DNA of 64,000 nt from contig NZ_JBHMFC010000021.1 in assembly GCF_042427585.1 (NCBI RefSeq), positions 1 to 64,000 of the forward strand, written 5' to 3'. The stretch's first letter is position 1; the number at the start of each line of letters is the position of its first letter. This document shows positions 17,680 through 26,889 of the stretch, piece after piece. The position numbers and the translations under genes were made by a program. The stretch comes from Pseudalgibacter ostreae (GTDB lineage Bacteria; Bacteroidota; Bacteroidia; Flavobacteriales; Flavobacteriaceae). The notes under the pieces are model-generated. The model had not been told where the DNA came from. It ran no database searches and saw only the letters and a list, made by a program, of their open reading frames with translations.

Positions 17680-18252
17680 CTATTTATCAGTACTGTTTTT
17701 CCTGATTCGACTTAAAGTTTCTTGTGTCATTCCTAAATAAGACGCCATATGGCCCAAGGGAACATGATGTGCAATGTCTGGAAACTCGGTAAGCATGTAA
17801 TCATAACGTTCTCTGGCCGTTTGAAACTGGACGGCATTCAGTTTATTAACCACTCGTGTAAGCATTTCGGTAGAAACCAGTCTGCCTAGTTTTTCCATTT
17901 TGGGATATTTGGCAAATAAGATGTCTATTTTTTCTTTAGAAATACTATATAAAATAGAATCTTCTAGAACTTCTAAATAGTATAAGCTAGGACTTTGTTG
18001 AAAAAAACTATCTACGCTAGACATAAACTTGCCAGTACCAAAAAACCATTGGGTTATTTCTTTTCCGTTCTCTTTAAGGTAGTAACTTCTACCCATGCCT
18101 TGCTTTATAAAATACAGGGTTTTGCAAATGTCACCTTGCCGAACCAATTGTTGGTTTTTCGGAACGTGTTCTTCTATAAAATGCGCGCGAATATCCTTTA
18201 ATTCTATTTCTGTAAAAGGAACGAGATGTATTAGAAAATGAGTGAACTCCAT
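17680..18252 (-). CDS. Crp/Fnr family transcriptional regulator
   Basis: 190 aa. An N-terminal cyclic-nucleotide-binding-like beta-roll (residues about 25-115, with RQGDICKTLYFIKQG) is followed by the dimerisation helix and a C-terminal helix-turn-helix, VPLGHMASYLGMTQETLSRIRKN. The recognition helix has E178, S181 and R182 in the same E-x-x-S-R spacing that FNR uses to read TTGAT. It lacks the N-terminal Cys cluster of iron-sulfur FNR, so the signal is something else. It lies 120 bases upstream of the efflux operon in the same direction, and an FNR-type box stands between them. Confidence 0.9.
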   Translation of the reverse strand: MEFTHFLIHLVPFTEIELKDIRAHFIEEHVPKNQQLVRQGDICKTLYFIKQGMGRSYYLKENGKEITQWFFGTGKFMSSVDSFFQQSPSLYYLEVLEDSILYSISKEKIDILFAKYPKMEKLGRLVSTEMLTRVVNKLNAVQFQTARERYDYMLTEFPDIAHHVPLGHMASYLGMTQETLSRIRKNSTDK

Positions 18253-18363
18253 GTTTTTTTAAGCATTCTAGTTTCTAATGCATTTTAATACACGAAATTA
18301 CTTGAAATATTAGCTAGAAGCAAATTTAATACTATTTCTTAATTAAATGTTCACTATATGTCG

Positions 18364-18401
18364 AAACAGTCTTGTAATTTTTGAAAATTACAAGACTGTT
18401 T
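18364..18401. repeat. 18-base perfect inverted repeat
   Basis: Arms AAACAGTCTTGTAATTTT (18364-18381) and its exact complement at 18384-18401 with a two-base centre. It lies between the end of the cytochrome gene (18471) and the start of the Crp/Fnr gene (18252), both on the minus strand. It is most simply a strong transcription-end hairpin for the cytochrome gene, though no long T run follows. Confidence 0.55.
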
Positions 18402-18470
18402 GTTATCTAATAAAGACTCTTATTATAAGCGTATTTGGCTACTTATTATCTTTAGGTTACAAATAAATTG

Positions 18471-20720
18471 CTATTTATTTAGACTTTGAAAAATCTGTTG
18501 ATAATTTGCATTATTGGGGGCAATTTCTAAAAGTTTTCTGCCTGTATTATAAGCCGAATGGTCGTCTTTTAAATTAATTTCGCCCAGAAGCTTTACGTAT
18601 AAGAGGTTTTCATTATCATGAAAAATAGTTAAGGCTTTGTTGAGCACTTCAACAGATTTTTTATACATGCCTTCAGCCTGTAGTTTTAAAGCATAATTAT
18701 AATAAGCTCTTATGTTTTCTGGTTTTTTGTTAGAAGCCTCTCCTAAGTATTTTAAGGCATTTTTTGAATCTCCCAGTTCATTGTACAACAACCCTAACAT
18801 ATAATAAGAGTTACCGTAATCGGGTTCTTGCTCAATAACTTTTAAATAAAGCTCTTTCGCCTCTTCCATTTCGCCTTGTTTATAGAGCAATAAGGCTAAA
18901 TTCATTCGGGATAAATTAAAAAGATTATCCATTTCAAATGCTTTTCTGTAGGCTTTAATAGCTAAGTCTGTTTCGCCTTTTATTTCATGGTACACCGCAA
19001 TAGCGTGTTGTCCAGAACCAAAATCGGCTCCCATATCCAATTCTGTTAAGTATTCTTTTTCTGCTTTTTTAAATGCATTGCTATGGCTCATATCTGCCTT
19101 AATACTATTAAAATACTTTACTGCAGCTATTCTAACCATACGATTGGGGTCTTGTAATAAAGGTTCGATATCATTATAACGACTGGGGTCGTTTATTTTT
19201 TCAAAAGATCGTATGGTCTCACTTCTAACAAGAATTGAAGAATCCTTTAAAAAGCGCCTCAGATCGTTAACTTCATCTGGAGAAAGCGGGTTTTCGGTAT
19301 AAAGAGACATAGCGGTTGCTCTTGCTAATTCAGGATAATGATCCTCTGATATTAGGGTTTTCCAAGCGCCTTGGTCGCCTTCATAACCTGCCAATAAATA
19401 ATTTGAAAAATGATCAAGTCGGGTAGTGCCGTAATTTTCATTAACAAAGTCGCTGGCCCAAGTGGCACTTTTATCTGTATGGCAGCCATTACAAGCGTTT
19501 GGGGTGCCGTATTTCACAGTTTGATCAGGTCTTGGTACCCTAAAGCTATGGTCGTGTCTGAAATCATTGCCCATATAGAATTTCCCCGTCATGTGGCAGT
19601 TGATGCATTGTGCCCCTTGAGTGTTGTTTTCATGGAAATGGTGGGATGGGGTATCGTATTTGGGCTCATGACAGCTCATGCACAAGTTGTTCCCCGTTTT
19701 TTTGAGCTTCAAGGAATGTACATCATGGCAATCGTAACAGGCAACACCATGTTGGTACATTTTGCTTTGTACAAAAGATCCGTAAACATAATCTTCGTCT
19801 TTTATTTGTCCATCTAATTCATAGGTAGGGTAGGTATATAGGCTAGGGTTGTAATGATCTAAAAAATGACCGGTATAGTCAAATTTTTCTGTGAGCTGGG
19901 CTCTTCTGGAGTGGCATCTGGCACATTTTTGAACCAAGTCTTTTGAAGATTCATTGTTGCCCATATATAATTTAGGAGCTTCTGCATGGTCATCTGGATT
20001 CTTATAAAATGACACATGTTCACTAGCTGGGCCATGACAAGCTTCGCAACTAACGTTAATTTCACTATAAGTGGTATTGAACGTGCTGGTTTTCGAATCG
20101 TAATTTTTTACAAGGTTGGTAGAATGGCAATCGGCACACGCGGTATTCCATCGCATGGCACCCCCTGTCCAATTTATCCACTCGTCATGTGCTAAGTCTA
20201 AGTGAGGTTGGAGATGGAACCATTTGTTTTTTTCCGTGTCCCATGCCGTAATCAAACACTGGTAGGCACCATCAGGAAACTTTACAATGTACTGCTGCAA
20301 AGGAGCAATACCAAACGTGTAGATTATTTTATAATCCTGGTAGTCACCATTCTTATCTGCGGTATTGACATAAAAATCACCATCTTTTTTAAAGAAAGTG
20401 CTTTTTACCCCCATGTGTTCAAAAGTTGAATTATTAAAATCAGCTAAAATACTAGTAGAATCCGCTAATGCCATGGCTAGGTCGTGGTGAGAACCTTTCC
20501 AACTGTCGTATTCGGTTTTATGGCAATCGATACACGCCTCTTTTCCAACGAATGTAGCATGAACCTTATTATAGGCTGTTTCTTTTTTTGCTTGATACTT
20601 ATCCTCTTTACAGGCAAAAGTTAAAAACACTAAAAATATAAAATAAGTGCTTTTTTTTAAAAGGCTAGGAGATTTTTTAATAAAGAGGTTTTTAAAAGAG
20701 ATTATTAGGAAAAAGCGCAT
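18471..20720 (-). CDS. octaheme c-type cytochrome lipoprotein with HEAT and TPR repeats
   Basis: 749 aa. The signal peptide has a lipobox (LTFAC, Cys 37), so the protein is an exported lipoprotein. Eight CxxCH heme motifs begin near residues 63, 195, 225, 266, 328, 347, 372 and 410. HEAT-like helical repeats follow (about 430-560, with DSSILVRSETIRSFEKI), then four or more TPR units from about 585 to the end (AIKAYRKAFEMDNLFNLSRMNLALLLYKQG). Family members are periplasmic or outer-membrane electron-transfer proteins of unknown partners; the repeats suggest docking. Transcribed alone. No catalytic residues of nitrite reductase or hydroxylamine oxidoreductase could be assigned. Confidence 0.9.
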   Translation of the reverse strand: MRFFLIISFKNLFIKKSPSLLKKSTYFIFLVFLTFACKEDKYQAKKETAYNKVHATFVGKEACIDCHKTEYDSWKGSHHDLAMALADSTSILADFNNSTFEHMGVKSTFFKKDGDFYVNTADKNGDYQDYKIIYTFGIAPLQQYIVKFPDGAYQCLITAWDTEKNKWFHLQPHLDLAHDEWINWTGGAMRWNTACADCHSTNLVKNYDSKTSTFNTTYSEINVSCEACHGPASEHVSFYKNPDDHAEAPKLYMGNNESSKDLVQKCARCHSRRAQLTEKFDYTGHFLDHYNPSLYTYPTYELDGQIKDEDYVYGSFVQSKMYQHGVACYDCHDVHSLKLKKTGNNLCMSCHEPKYDTPSHHFHENNTQGAQCINCHMTGKFYMGNDFRHDHSFRVPRPDQTVKYGTPNACNGCHTDKSATWASDFVNENYGTTRLDHFSNYLLAGYEGDQGAWKTLISEDHYPELARATAMSLYTENPLSPDEVNDLRRFLKDSSILVRSETIRSFEKINDPSRYNDIEPLLQDPNRMVRIAAVKYFNSIKADMSHSNAFKKAEKEYLTELDMGADFGSGQHAIAVYHEIKGETDLAIKAYRKAFEMDNLFNLSRMNLALLLYKQGEMEEAKELYLKVIEQEPDYGNSYYMLGLLYNELGDSKNALKYLGEASNKKPENIRAYYNYALKLQAEGMYKKSVEVLNKALTIFHDNENLLYVKLLGEINLKDDHSAYNTGRKLLEIAPNNANYQQIFQSLNK

Positions 20721-20835
20721 TAATAAGAGATTTATAAATAAAGGTTATTGCATTTTTTAAAAGTATTTGTTTTTTTGTGACTAAAAGCAAATTTTTGTCA
20801 TGTGTTTTGTCGTTAAATTTTGTATAGTGCGCTAT

Positions 20836-21072
20836 TTACAGCAAATAAACCTGGCCGCGATGTGGTTTTAAAGCATCTCTAATGGGTTTCATGGCAGCTT
20901 CATCCACCACTAAAAAAGCGATAGCATGAGAGTTATTTAGCGCTTCAGAACCCGTAATGTTAATATCAAGTTTTTCTAATAAGATATAGTCTTTTAAGTG
21001 GATTTCATGATGTTTTGCTATTTTAAGGCCGTCAGGGCCATAAAAATCCCATATAAGTTTTAATTTCCGCAT
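20836..21072 (-). CDS. small conserved hypothetical protein
   Basis: 78 aa, predicted soluble, with no signal peptide. It starts MRKLKLIWDFYGPDGLKIAKHHEIHLKDY and has a balanced, protein-like composition. A short distance (115 bases) separates it from the cytochrome gene, in the same direction. I recognise the sequence style as a conserved flavobacterial small protein but know no function. The reading frame is convincing because codon use matches the neighbours and no overlapping gene competes. Confidence 0.7.
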   Translation of the reverse strand: MRKLKLIWDFYGPDGLKIAKHHEIHLKDYILLEKLDINITGSEALNNSHAIAFLVVDEAAMKPIRDALKPHRGQVYLL

Positions 21073-21210
21073 ATTTTAATAAGATTTTGATTTTCAAAAC
21101 GAATGAAGCAAATATAAAGGATTTAGAAAAGGTAGTCGCTTAAATTAGAGCTACAAATGATTAAAAACGGGTATAATTAAATTTATTTTTTTTTCGGTAG
21201 TATAAGCAAC

Positions 21211-21240
21211 TTGCATTATAACGAGATATTAGTATTTTTG
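21211..21240 (+). promoter_or_regulatory. promoter of the periplasmic chaperone operon
   Basis: TTG at 21211-21213, 19 bases, then TATTTTTG at 21233-21240: a full match to the Bacteroidota TTG / TAnnTTTG promoter. The first gene starts 35 bases further on. Confidence 0.65.
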
Positions 21241-21275
21241 CAAGAACCCAATAATGCTTTAATAGTTTTACATAA

Positions 21276-23231
21276 ATGGATTTAAAATATATTTTAACAT
21301 TTTTATTAGTATGCTTTTTGTTGCAAATAAAAGCGCAAACAGTTGATAAAACGGTGCTTTTTACTATTGATGATGCGCCTGTTTATACTTCAGAATTTCT
21401 TAGGGTTTACAACAAGAATCTTGATTTAGTACAAGATGAGTCTCAAAAAGATGTAGATGCATACCTAAGCCTTTTTATTAATTATAAATTGAAGTTAAAA
21501 GAAGCAAGAACTTTAGGCTTAGATACAAATAGTACGTATTTAAATGAGCTTGAGAGTTATAGAAAGCAATTGGTGAAGAGTTTTTTAACAGACTCTAAGG
21601 TAACCGATGCCTTGGTAAAAGAAGCCTATGAGAGGATTTCCCATGAGGTTAACGCTAATCATATTTTGGTTAGAGTTTCAGAAAATGCAAGTCCGAAAGA
21701 TACATTAGAAGCATATAATAAGGCAATTAAGTTACGGGAACGGGCTTTAAAGGAAGGGTTTGAAGTTGTTAGAAAAGACGTTCACAATGGCCAAACTGTT
21801 TTTGGAGAAGTTTTGGGATACTTTAATGGATTTAAAATGGTGTATGAATTTGAAGATGTAGCTTATAATACAGAAGTAGGCGCAATTTCTATGCCTTTTA
21901 GAACCCGATTTGGATATCATTTTATAAAAGTATTTGATGTTAGAAAATCCAGGGGAGAAGTTACCGTAGCCCACATTATGATTAACAAGGTACAGGCCGA
22001 TACTACCGCGGGCACAGCGAAAAGTAGAATTAATGAGATTTATAAAAAAATACAGCAAGGTGAGGATTTTGAGTCTTTGGCTAAACAGTTTTCAGAGGAT
22101 AAAAACTCTGCCGTTAAAGGAGGTATAATGCCTGCTTTTACAGGCGGACAATTAAGTGCTCCAGAGTTTGAAGATGCTGCTTTTAGCTTGAAAGCGAAAG
22201 GAGATGTTTCGGCGCCCGTGCAATCTAAATTTGGGTGGCATATTATTAAGTTATATGATAAAAAGGCCATGCCAGCTTTTGAAAATATGGTTTCGGAACT
22301 GGAAACTAAGATAAAGCGCGACGATCGTTCTAAGGTGATAGATAATGCTTTGGTCTCGAAATTAAAAGAGGAATATCAAATACAAGATGTTGGGCCAGAT
22401 TTGGAGTATTTTGTGTCTATTTTAAATGATGATTATTATAGTAGAACTTGGAAGCTTCCCACAGATTTTGATGGAACAAAACCATTGATTGCAATCAAAG
22501 AGAAGCAAGTTACTTATAATGATTTTGCAGAATTTTTGTTAGAAAGTCAAGGGCATATTAAAGCCAAGCTAGACTTTGAGAGACTTGTTGCACAAGAATA
22601 TAACGCGTTTTTAGAAAAGCGCTTGAAGCAATATAAAGAAGGTAATCTTGAAAAAGAAAATGCAGAATTTGCACATACCTTAAATGAATATAGAGAAGGC
22701 CTATTGTTATTCGATTTAATGGAAAGTGCCATTTGGAATGTTTATAAAACAGACTCTATAGCTATTAAGGCGTTTTACGAGAGCCATAAAAAAAACTATC
22801 TTTTACCAGAACGGGTGGATGCTGTTATTGCATCTTCTGCCAATAAAAGAGTGGTAAAAAAGATTGGCAAACTTTTAGAGGGACATATGCTTCCAGAACA
22901 GATTAAAAATCTTGTTAATGCAGATGATGAAGTCAATGTGGTTTTTACTTCGGGTATTTTTGAAAAAGGACATCAAGCACTGCCTTCAAGATATACGTTT
23001 GAAAAAGGCATTTCAAAAGCATATAAACATAATAATGCATTCGTATTGGTTCAGGCAAAAGAGGTTTTTCCAGAAGGCTTAAAAACATTCGATGAAGCTA
23101 AAGGTCATGTGATCAGCGATTACCAAACTGCAAAAGAAAACGATTGGATCGAGCGTTTAAAAGAAAAATATAAGATCATTATCAATCAAGATGCTTTAAA
23201 ACGCGTGAAAGCGCAAATTAAAAAACAATAA
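21276..23231 (+). CDS. periplasmic peptidyl-prolyl isomerase with two parvulin domains
   Basis: 651 aa with a Sec signal (MDLKYILTFLLVCFLLQIKAQ). An N-terminal SurA/PpiD-like helical region precedes two parvulin domains: the first around residues 125-225 (VNANHILVRVSENASPKDT, RFGYHFIKVFDVR), the second around 230-335 (VTVAHIMINKVQ, FGWHIIKLYD). It assists folding of outer-membrane and secreted proteins. It is the first of three co-directional genes; the next starts at the base after this stop. Confidence 0.9.
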   Translation: MDLKYILTFLLVCFLLQIKAQTVDKTVLFTIDDAPVYTSEFLRVYNKNLDLVQDESQKDVDAYLSLFINYKLKLKEARTLGLDTNSTYLNELESYRKQLVKSFLTDSKVTDALVKEAYERISHEVNANHILVRVSENASPKDTLEAYNKAIKLRERALKEGFEVVRKDVHNGQTVFGEVLGYFNGFKMVYEFEDVAYNTEVGAISMPFRTRFGYHFIKVFDVRKSRGEVTVAHIMINKVQADTTAGTAKSRINEIYKKIQQGEDFESLAKQFSEDKNSAVKGGIMPAFTGGQLSAPEFEDAAFSLKAKGDVSAPVQSKFGWHIIKLYDKKAMPAFENMVSELETKIKRDDRSKVIDNALVSKLKEEYQIQDVGPDLEYFVSILNDDYYSRTWKLPTDFDGTKPLIAIKEKQVTYNDFAEFLLESQGHIKAKLDFERLVAQEYNAFLEKRLKQYKEGNLEKENAEFAHTLNEYREGLLLFDLMESAIWNVYKTDSIAIKAFYESHKKNYLLPERVDAVIASSANKRVVKKIGKLLEGHMLPEQIKNLVNADDEVNVVFTSGIFEKGHQALPSRYTFEKGISKAYKHNNAFVLVQAKEVFPEGLKTFDEAKGHVISDYQTAKENDWIERLKEKYKIIINQDALKRVKAQIKKQ

Positions 23232-24086
23232 GTGCAAATTAAAACACACCTTTTATTATTTTCCTTAGTCTTGGTAACCTCTTGTAATTTTTTTAAGGAA
23301 ACCGACGATCGTATTCCTGTGGCAAGAGTTAACGAAGCGTATCTCTATTATGATGATATTAAAAACCTGGTTTCAGAAGGAACATCAAAAGAAGATAGCA
23401 CCTTATTGGTTCAAAATTTTATTAATCGTTGGGCTACTCAGCAACTATTTGTAGATGGGGCATTGCTTAATTTAAATGAAACGAAACAGGAAGCGTTCAA
23501 TAAGTTGGTAAAACAATATAAAAACGATCTATACACCAAAGCTTATATTGAAGCCTTGGTTAAGAAAAGTATAGATACCTTGGTAACCGATGAAGAAGCA
23601 GCAAGGTACTATGAGCATAATAAAGAAGTTTTTAAATTAAATGAAGAGCTTATTAAGTTGCGCTATATTCATGTAAATGAAAATATTATTGATTTTCAGA
23701 ATATTAAAAAACAATTTGAGCGGTTTAACCCTTCTGATAAGAAACAGTTAGATTCCATTGCTTTACAGTTTAAATCTTATTCTTTAAACGACTCTATTTG
23801 GGTTAAAGTGAGCCAAGTCATTAAAAAAATTCCAGCCGTTACTGTTGAAAATAAAAGTGAATTGTTAAAAAAATCTAATTTTATACAACTCAAAGATTCA
23901 TTAGGAGTATATTTGATGCAAATTAATGATGTTTTATTACGGCACGACACAGCCCCTTTGGAGTATGTTAGAACAACTATAGATCAAATAGTCGTTAATA
24001 AAAGGAAGTTAGAACTCATCAGGCGTTTAGAAAAAGACATTACTAAAGATGCCATTAAAAATAAACAATTTGAAATTTACAATTAA
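23232..24086 (+). CDS. PPIase-like periplasmic lipoprotein without a clear parvulin domain
   Basis: 284 aa starting with GTG directly after the preceding TAA, so translation is probably coupled. The signal peptide ends in a lipobox (VTSC, Cys about 19). The rest resembles the SurA N-terminal chaperone module (DRIPVARVNEAYLYYDDIKNLV) but I see no parvulin signature. In Flavobacteriaceae this middle gene of the SurA-type trio is usually annotated as hypothetical or PPIase-like. Likely an outer-membrane-protein chaperone accessory anchored in a membrane. Confidence 0.8.
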   Translation: MQIKTHLLLFSLVLVTSCNFFKETDDRIPVARVNEAYLYYDDIKNLVSEGTSKEDSTLLVQNFINRWATQQLFVDGALLNLNETKQEAFNKLVKQYKNDLYTKAYIEALVKKSIDTLVTDEEAARYYEHNKEVFKLNEELIKLRYIHVNENIIDFQNIKKQFERFNPSDKKQLDSIALQFKSYSLNDSIWVKVSQVIKKIPAVTVENKSELLKKSNFIQLKDSLGVYLMQINDVLLRHDTAPLEYVRTTIDQIVVNKRKLELIRRLEKDITKDAIKNKQFEIYN

Positions 24087-24087
24087 T

Positions 24088-25500
24088 TTGAAACAATTCG
24101 TAGTTTTTACGCTAACATTACTGTTTGTAAATGTTGCGATAGCCCAAGAAATCATTGAAGCAGCAGCTGTTGAAGAAGTGAAAAAGGCAGTAGATTCGGT
24201 GCCAGCTTTTAAGGCAAGAAAAGTAGATGGTGTCGCTGCCGTAGTTGGGGAGTACATTATATTGGAATCGGATATCGACAAAGCTTTTGTACAGTTAGAG
24301 GCACAGGGTGTAAATACTTCAGATATTCCACCATGTCAATTGTTTGGGAAGCTTTTGGAAGATAAACTTTATGCGCATCATGCCATTCAAGATAGTATTG
24401 TGGTGTCTGATGCTGAAATAAGAAGAAGTGTCGATTATCAAATAGATCAATTTTTGGAACAAGTAGGCAGTATGGAAAAGCTGGTTCAGTTCTATAAAAA
24501 GGACGACGAGGCCAGTATGCGGGAGGAAATGACCGAAATAAATAAAGCCCAAATGTTGGCGCAGCGTATGCAAGCCAAAATTGTAGAAGAAGTGGAGGTG
24601 ACACCAGAAGAAGTTCGGGAGTTTTTTAATCGGATTCCGAAAGATGAGCGTCCTACATTTGGTACAGAATTAAAAGTAGCGCAAATAGTTGCGGAGCCAA
24701 AAATATCTGAAGAGGAAAAACAAAAAGTGATAGACCGTTTAAAAAGCTTTAAAGCCGATGTGGTTGAAAATGGTGCCAGTTTCCGTTCTAAGGTTGTGTT
24801 ATATGGTGAAGATCCAGGGATGAAACAATCGGGGTATAAGTATACTCTAGATAGAAAAAAACCTAAAATGGTTAAAGAATTTAGGCAAGTGGCATTTGCA
24901 CTTCAAGAAGGTGAAATTTCCGAACCTTTTGAAACCGATTTCGGATTCCATATCATTTATTTAGAAAAAATAAGAGGACAAGAATACGATGTAAGCCACA
25001 TTCTTTTAAGACCTCGAGTTTCTACAGAAGCTGTGAATGAGGCAAAAGAGCGTTTAAATAAAGTAAGACAACGTATTATAGATGGTGATATTTCATTTGC
25101 AGATGCCGCACGCGAAGCCAGTGATGAGAAAGAAACCAGAAATGATGGAGGACAATTGATCAATCCTAAAACACAAGATTATAATTTTGAACTAACACGT
25201 ATAGACCCCGAATTATATTCTCAAATCCAAAACTTAAAGGATGATGAAGTAAGCCTTGTTTTAAAGGAAGAGGATAGAATGGGAAAGGTGTTGTTTAAAA
25301 TTTTAAAAGTTACCGATAGAATTGATGAGCATGAAGCAGATTACGCGAAGGATTATCTAAAAATTAAAGAGCAAGCGCTCAACGAGAAGCAGATAAAGGC
25401 GGTAGAAAAATGGCAAGCTACAAAAATAATGGATACCTATATTAAAATTAGTGAAGCGCATAGAGATTGCGAATTTTCTAGTAACTGGTTAAAGAATTAG
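24088..25500 (+). CDS. surA: SurA-type peptidyl-prolyl isomerase / chaperone
   Basis: About 470 aa. A signal peptide (KQFVVFTLTLLFVNVAIAQ) leads into a SurA N-terminal domain (VDGVAAVVGEYIILESDIDKAF) and two parvulin domains (around 180-280 and 285-395; second: YDVSHILLRPRVSTEAVNEAKERL and DGGQLI). The start is not certain: TTG at 24088 lies one base after the preceding stop and gives a compact signal peptide; ATG at 24049 overlaps the preceding gene by 38 bases. Works in the periplasm on unfolded outer-membrane proteins. Confidence 0.92.
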   Translation: MKQFVVFTLTLLFVNVAIAQEIIEAAAVEEVKKAVDSVPAFKARKVDGVAAVVGEYIILESDIDKAFVQLEAQGVNTSDIPPCQLFGKLLEDKLYAHHAIQDSIVVSDAEIRRSVDYQIDQFLEQVGSMEKLVQFYKKDDEASMREEMTEINKAQMLAQRMQAKIVEEVEVTPEEVREFFNRIPKDERPTFGTELKVAQIVAEPKISEEEKQKVIDRLKSFKADVVENGASFRSKVVLYGEDPGMKQSGYKYTLDRKKPKMVKEFRQVAFALQEGEISEPFETDFGFHIIYLEKIRGQEYDVSHILLRPRVSTEAVNEAKERLNKVRQRIIDGDISFADAAREASDEKETRNDGGQLINPKTQDYNFELTRIDPELYSQIQNLKDDEVSLVLKEEDRMGKVLFKILKVTDRIDEHEADYAKDYLKIKEQALNEKQIKAVEKWQATKIMDTYIKISEAHRDCEFSSNWLKN

Positions 25501-25502
25501 CT

Positions 25503-25544
25503 TTTTAGAACCTAATAAATAAAAGATTTCTTTAGGTTCTAAAA
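25503..25544 (+). terminator. hairpin after surA
   Basis: Perfect 13-base arms TTTTAGAACCTAA and TTAGGTTCTAAAA, 16 bases apart, starting two bases after the surA stop. No T run follows the right arm, so it may protect or pause transcripts rather than terminate strictly. Confidence 0.5.
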
Positions 25545-25614
25545 CCGCTTAAACCATTGTGAACACCAACAGATCTTATTCCACCTATCAATAGCAAAAT
25601 CAAATATTAAAAAT

Positions 25615-26568
25615 ATGTCAGACGTCGCTGCGCTTAAACAGTTTGTTGAGAGATATAAAGATTTAAAAAACGAGATTGCTAAAGTTATTATAGGGCAAGA
25701 TGAAGTGGTTAATCAAATATTGATTTCTGTTTTTTCGGGGGGTCATGCATTGCTTATTGGGGTTCCAGGTTTGGCAAAAACCTTAATGGTAAATACTATT
25801 GCTCAAGCTTTAGGTCTCGATTTTAAACGCATACAATTTACTCCCGATTTAATGCCCAGTGATATTCTTGGAAGTGAAATTCTGGATGAAAACCGTCATT
25901 TTAAATTTATTAAAGGCCCTGTGTTTGCTAATATAATATTAGCAGACGAAATTAATAGAACACCTCCCAAAACACAGGCAGCTCTTTTAGAGGCTATGCA
26001 AGAACGGTCGGTTACAGTTTCCGGACATCAATATAAATTGAATTTACCTTATTTTGTATTGGCCACTCAAAACCCTATTGAGCAAGAAGGAACCTATCCG
26101 TTGCCCGAAGCCCAATTGGATCGTTTTATGTTTGCCATCCATTTGGATTACCCCTCATTTGAAGAGGAGGTACAAGTGGTAAAAGCGACTACAAATGACC
26201 TGCAAACTACAGTTAAGGCTTTGTTTTCAGCACAGGATATTATAGATTTCCAGCGGGTTATCCGTCGCATTCCCGTAGCAGATAATGTTATAGAATATGC
26301 TGTTGCCATGGTTGGAAAAACGCGACCTAATAGCACTAAAGCCCCCAATTTAATAACCGAATATGTTGATTGGGGTGCGGGGCCCAGGGCTTCACAAAAT
26401 CTTATTTTAGCCGCAAAGACCCATGCAGCAATACATGGAAAGTTTTCTCCAGATATTGAAAATGTACAAGCGGTTGCACATAGTATCCTAAGGCATAGAA
26501 TTATTAAAAATTATAAAGCAGAGGCAGAAGGAGTTTCAGAAGCATCGATTATTAAAAGTCTGTTTTAG
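25615..26568 (+). CDS. MoxR-family AAA+ ATPase
   Basis: 317 aa, normal for MoxR. It has Walker A GVPGLAKT, Walker B ILADEINRTPPKTQAALLEAM, sensor-like ATQNPIEQEGTYPLPEAQLDRF and the C-terminal lid domain with PRASQNLILAAK. MoxR ATPases act as chaperones that assemble or activate partner enzymes, usually with VWA-domain proteins. No VWA or DUF58 partner follows here; the next gene is aconitase after 321 bases, so the partner is elsewhere. Confidence 0.93.
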   Translation: MSDVAALKQFVERYKDLKNEIAKVIIGQDEVVNQILISVFSGGHALLIGVPGLAKTLMVNTIAQALGLDFKRIQFTPDLMPSDILGSEILDENRHFKFIKGPVFANIILADEINRTPPKTQAALLEAMQERSVTVSGHQYKLNLPYFVLATQNPIEQEGTYPLPEAQLDRFMFAIHLDYPSFEEEVQVVKATTNDLQTTVKALFSAQDIIDFQRVIRRIPVADNVIEYAVAMVGKTRPNSTKAPNLITEYVDWGAGPRASQNLILAAKTHAAIHGKFSPDIENVQAVAHSILRHRIIKNYKAEAEGVSEASIIKSLF

Positions 26569-26889
26569 TATTAAAAGGTATTCAGGCTTAGCTCAAGTAA
26601 GTAGCTTTCATGAAAAACGATTTTAAAAATTAAAAAGACAGGAATGTATGCGTTATGTCCCTTCTATTTAAAGGCTTTATCATCGTAAGAATGGTTTCTA
26701 AAGTTAAAACCTTGCCAAATCGATAATTTTCACCTCAAAATTATATTAAAAAACAAATGATTTTAGCGTTTAATGTAACAATAATAAATTAATAGTCTAC
26801 CTTACGGTATTACGGGGTTTATTTTAAAACTTTATATTAATTTCGTATTTTGCAATACTTTTAAGAACACAAAAATTAAATTAGAGCAT
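26569..26889. other. 321-base gap before aconitase
   Basis: No open frame, RNA gene or strong hairpin is evident. Near the right end, the stretch around 26843-26853 has a TATTTTG-like motif one base short of the TAnnTTTG consensus, which may be the aconitase promoter. The rest looks like AT-rich spacer. Confidence 0.5.
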
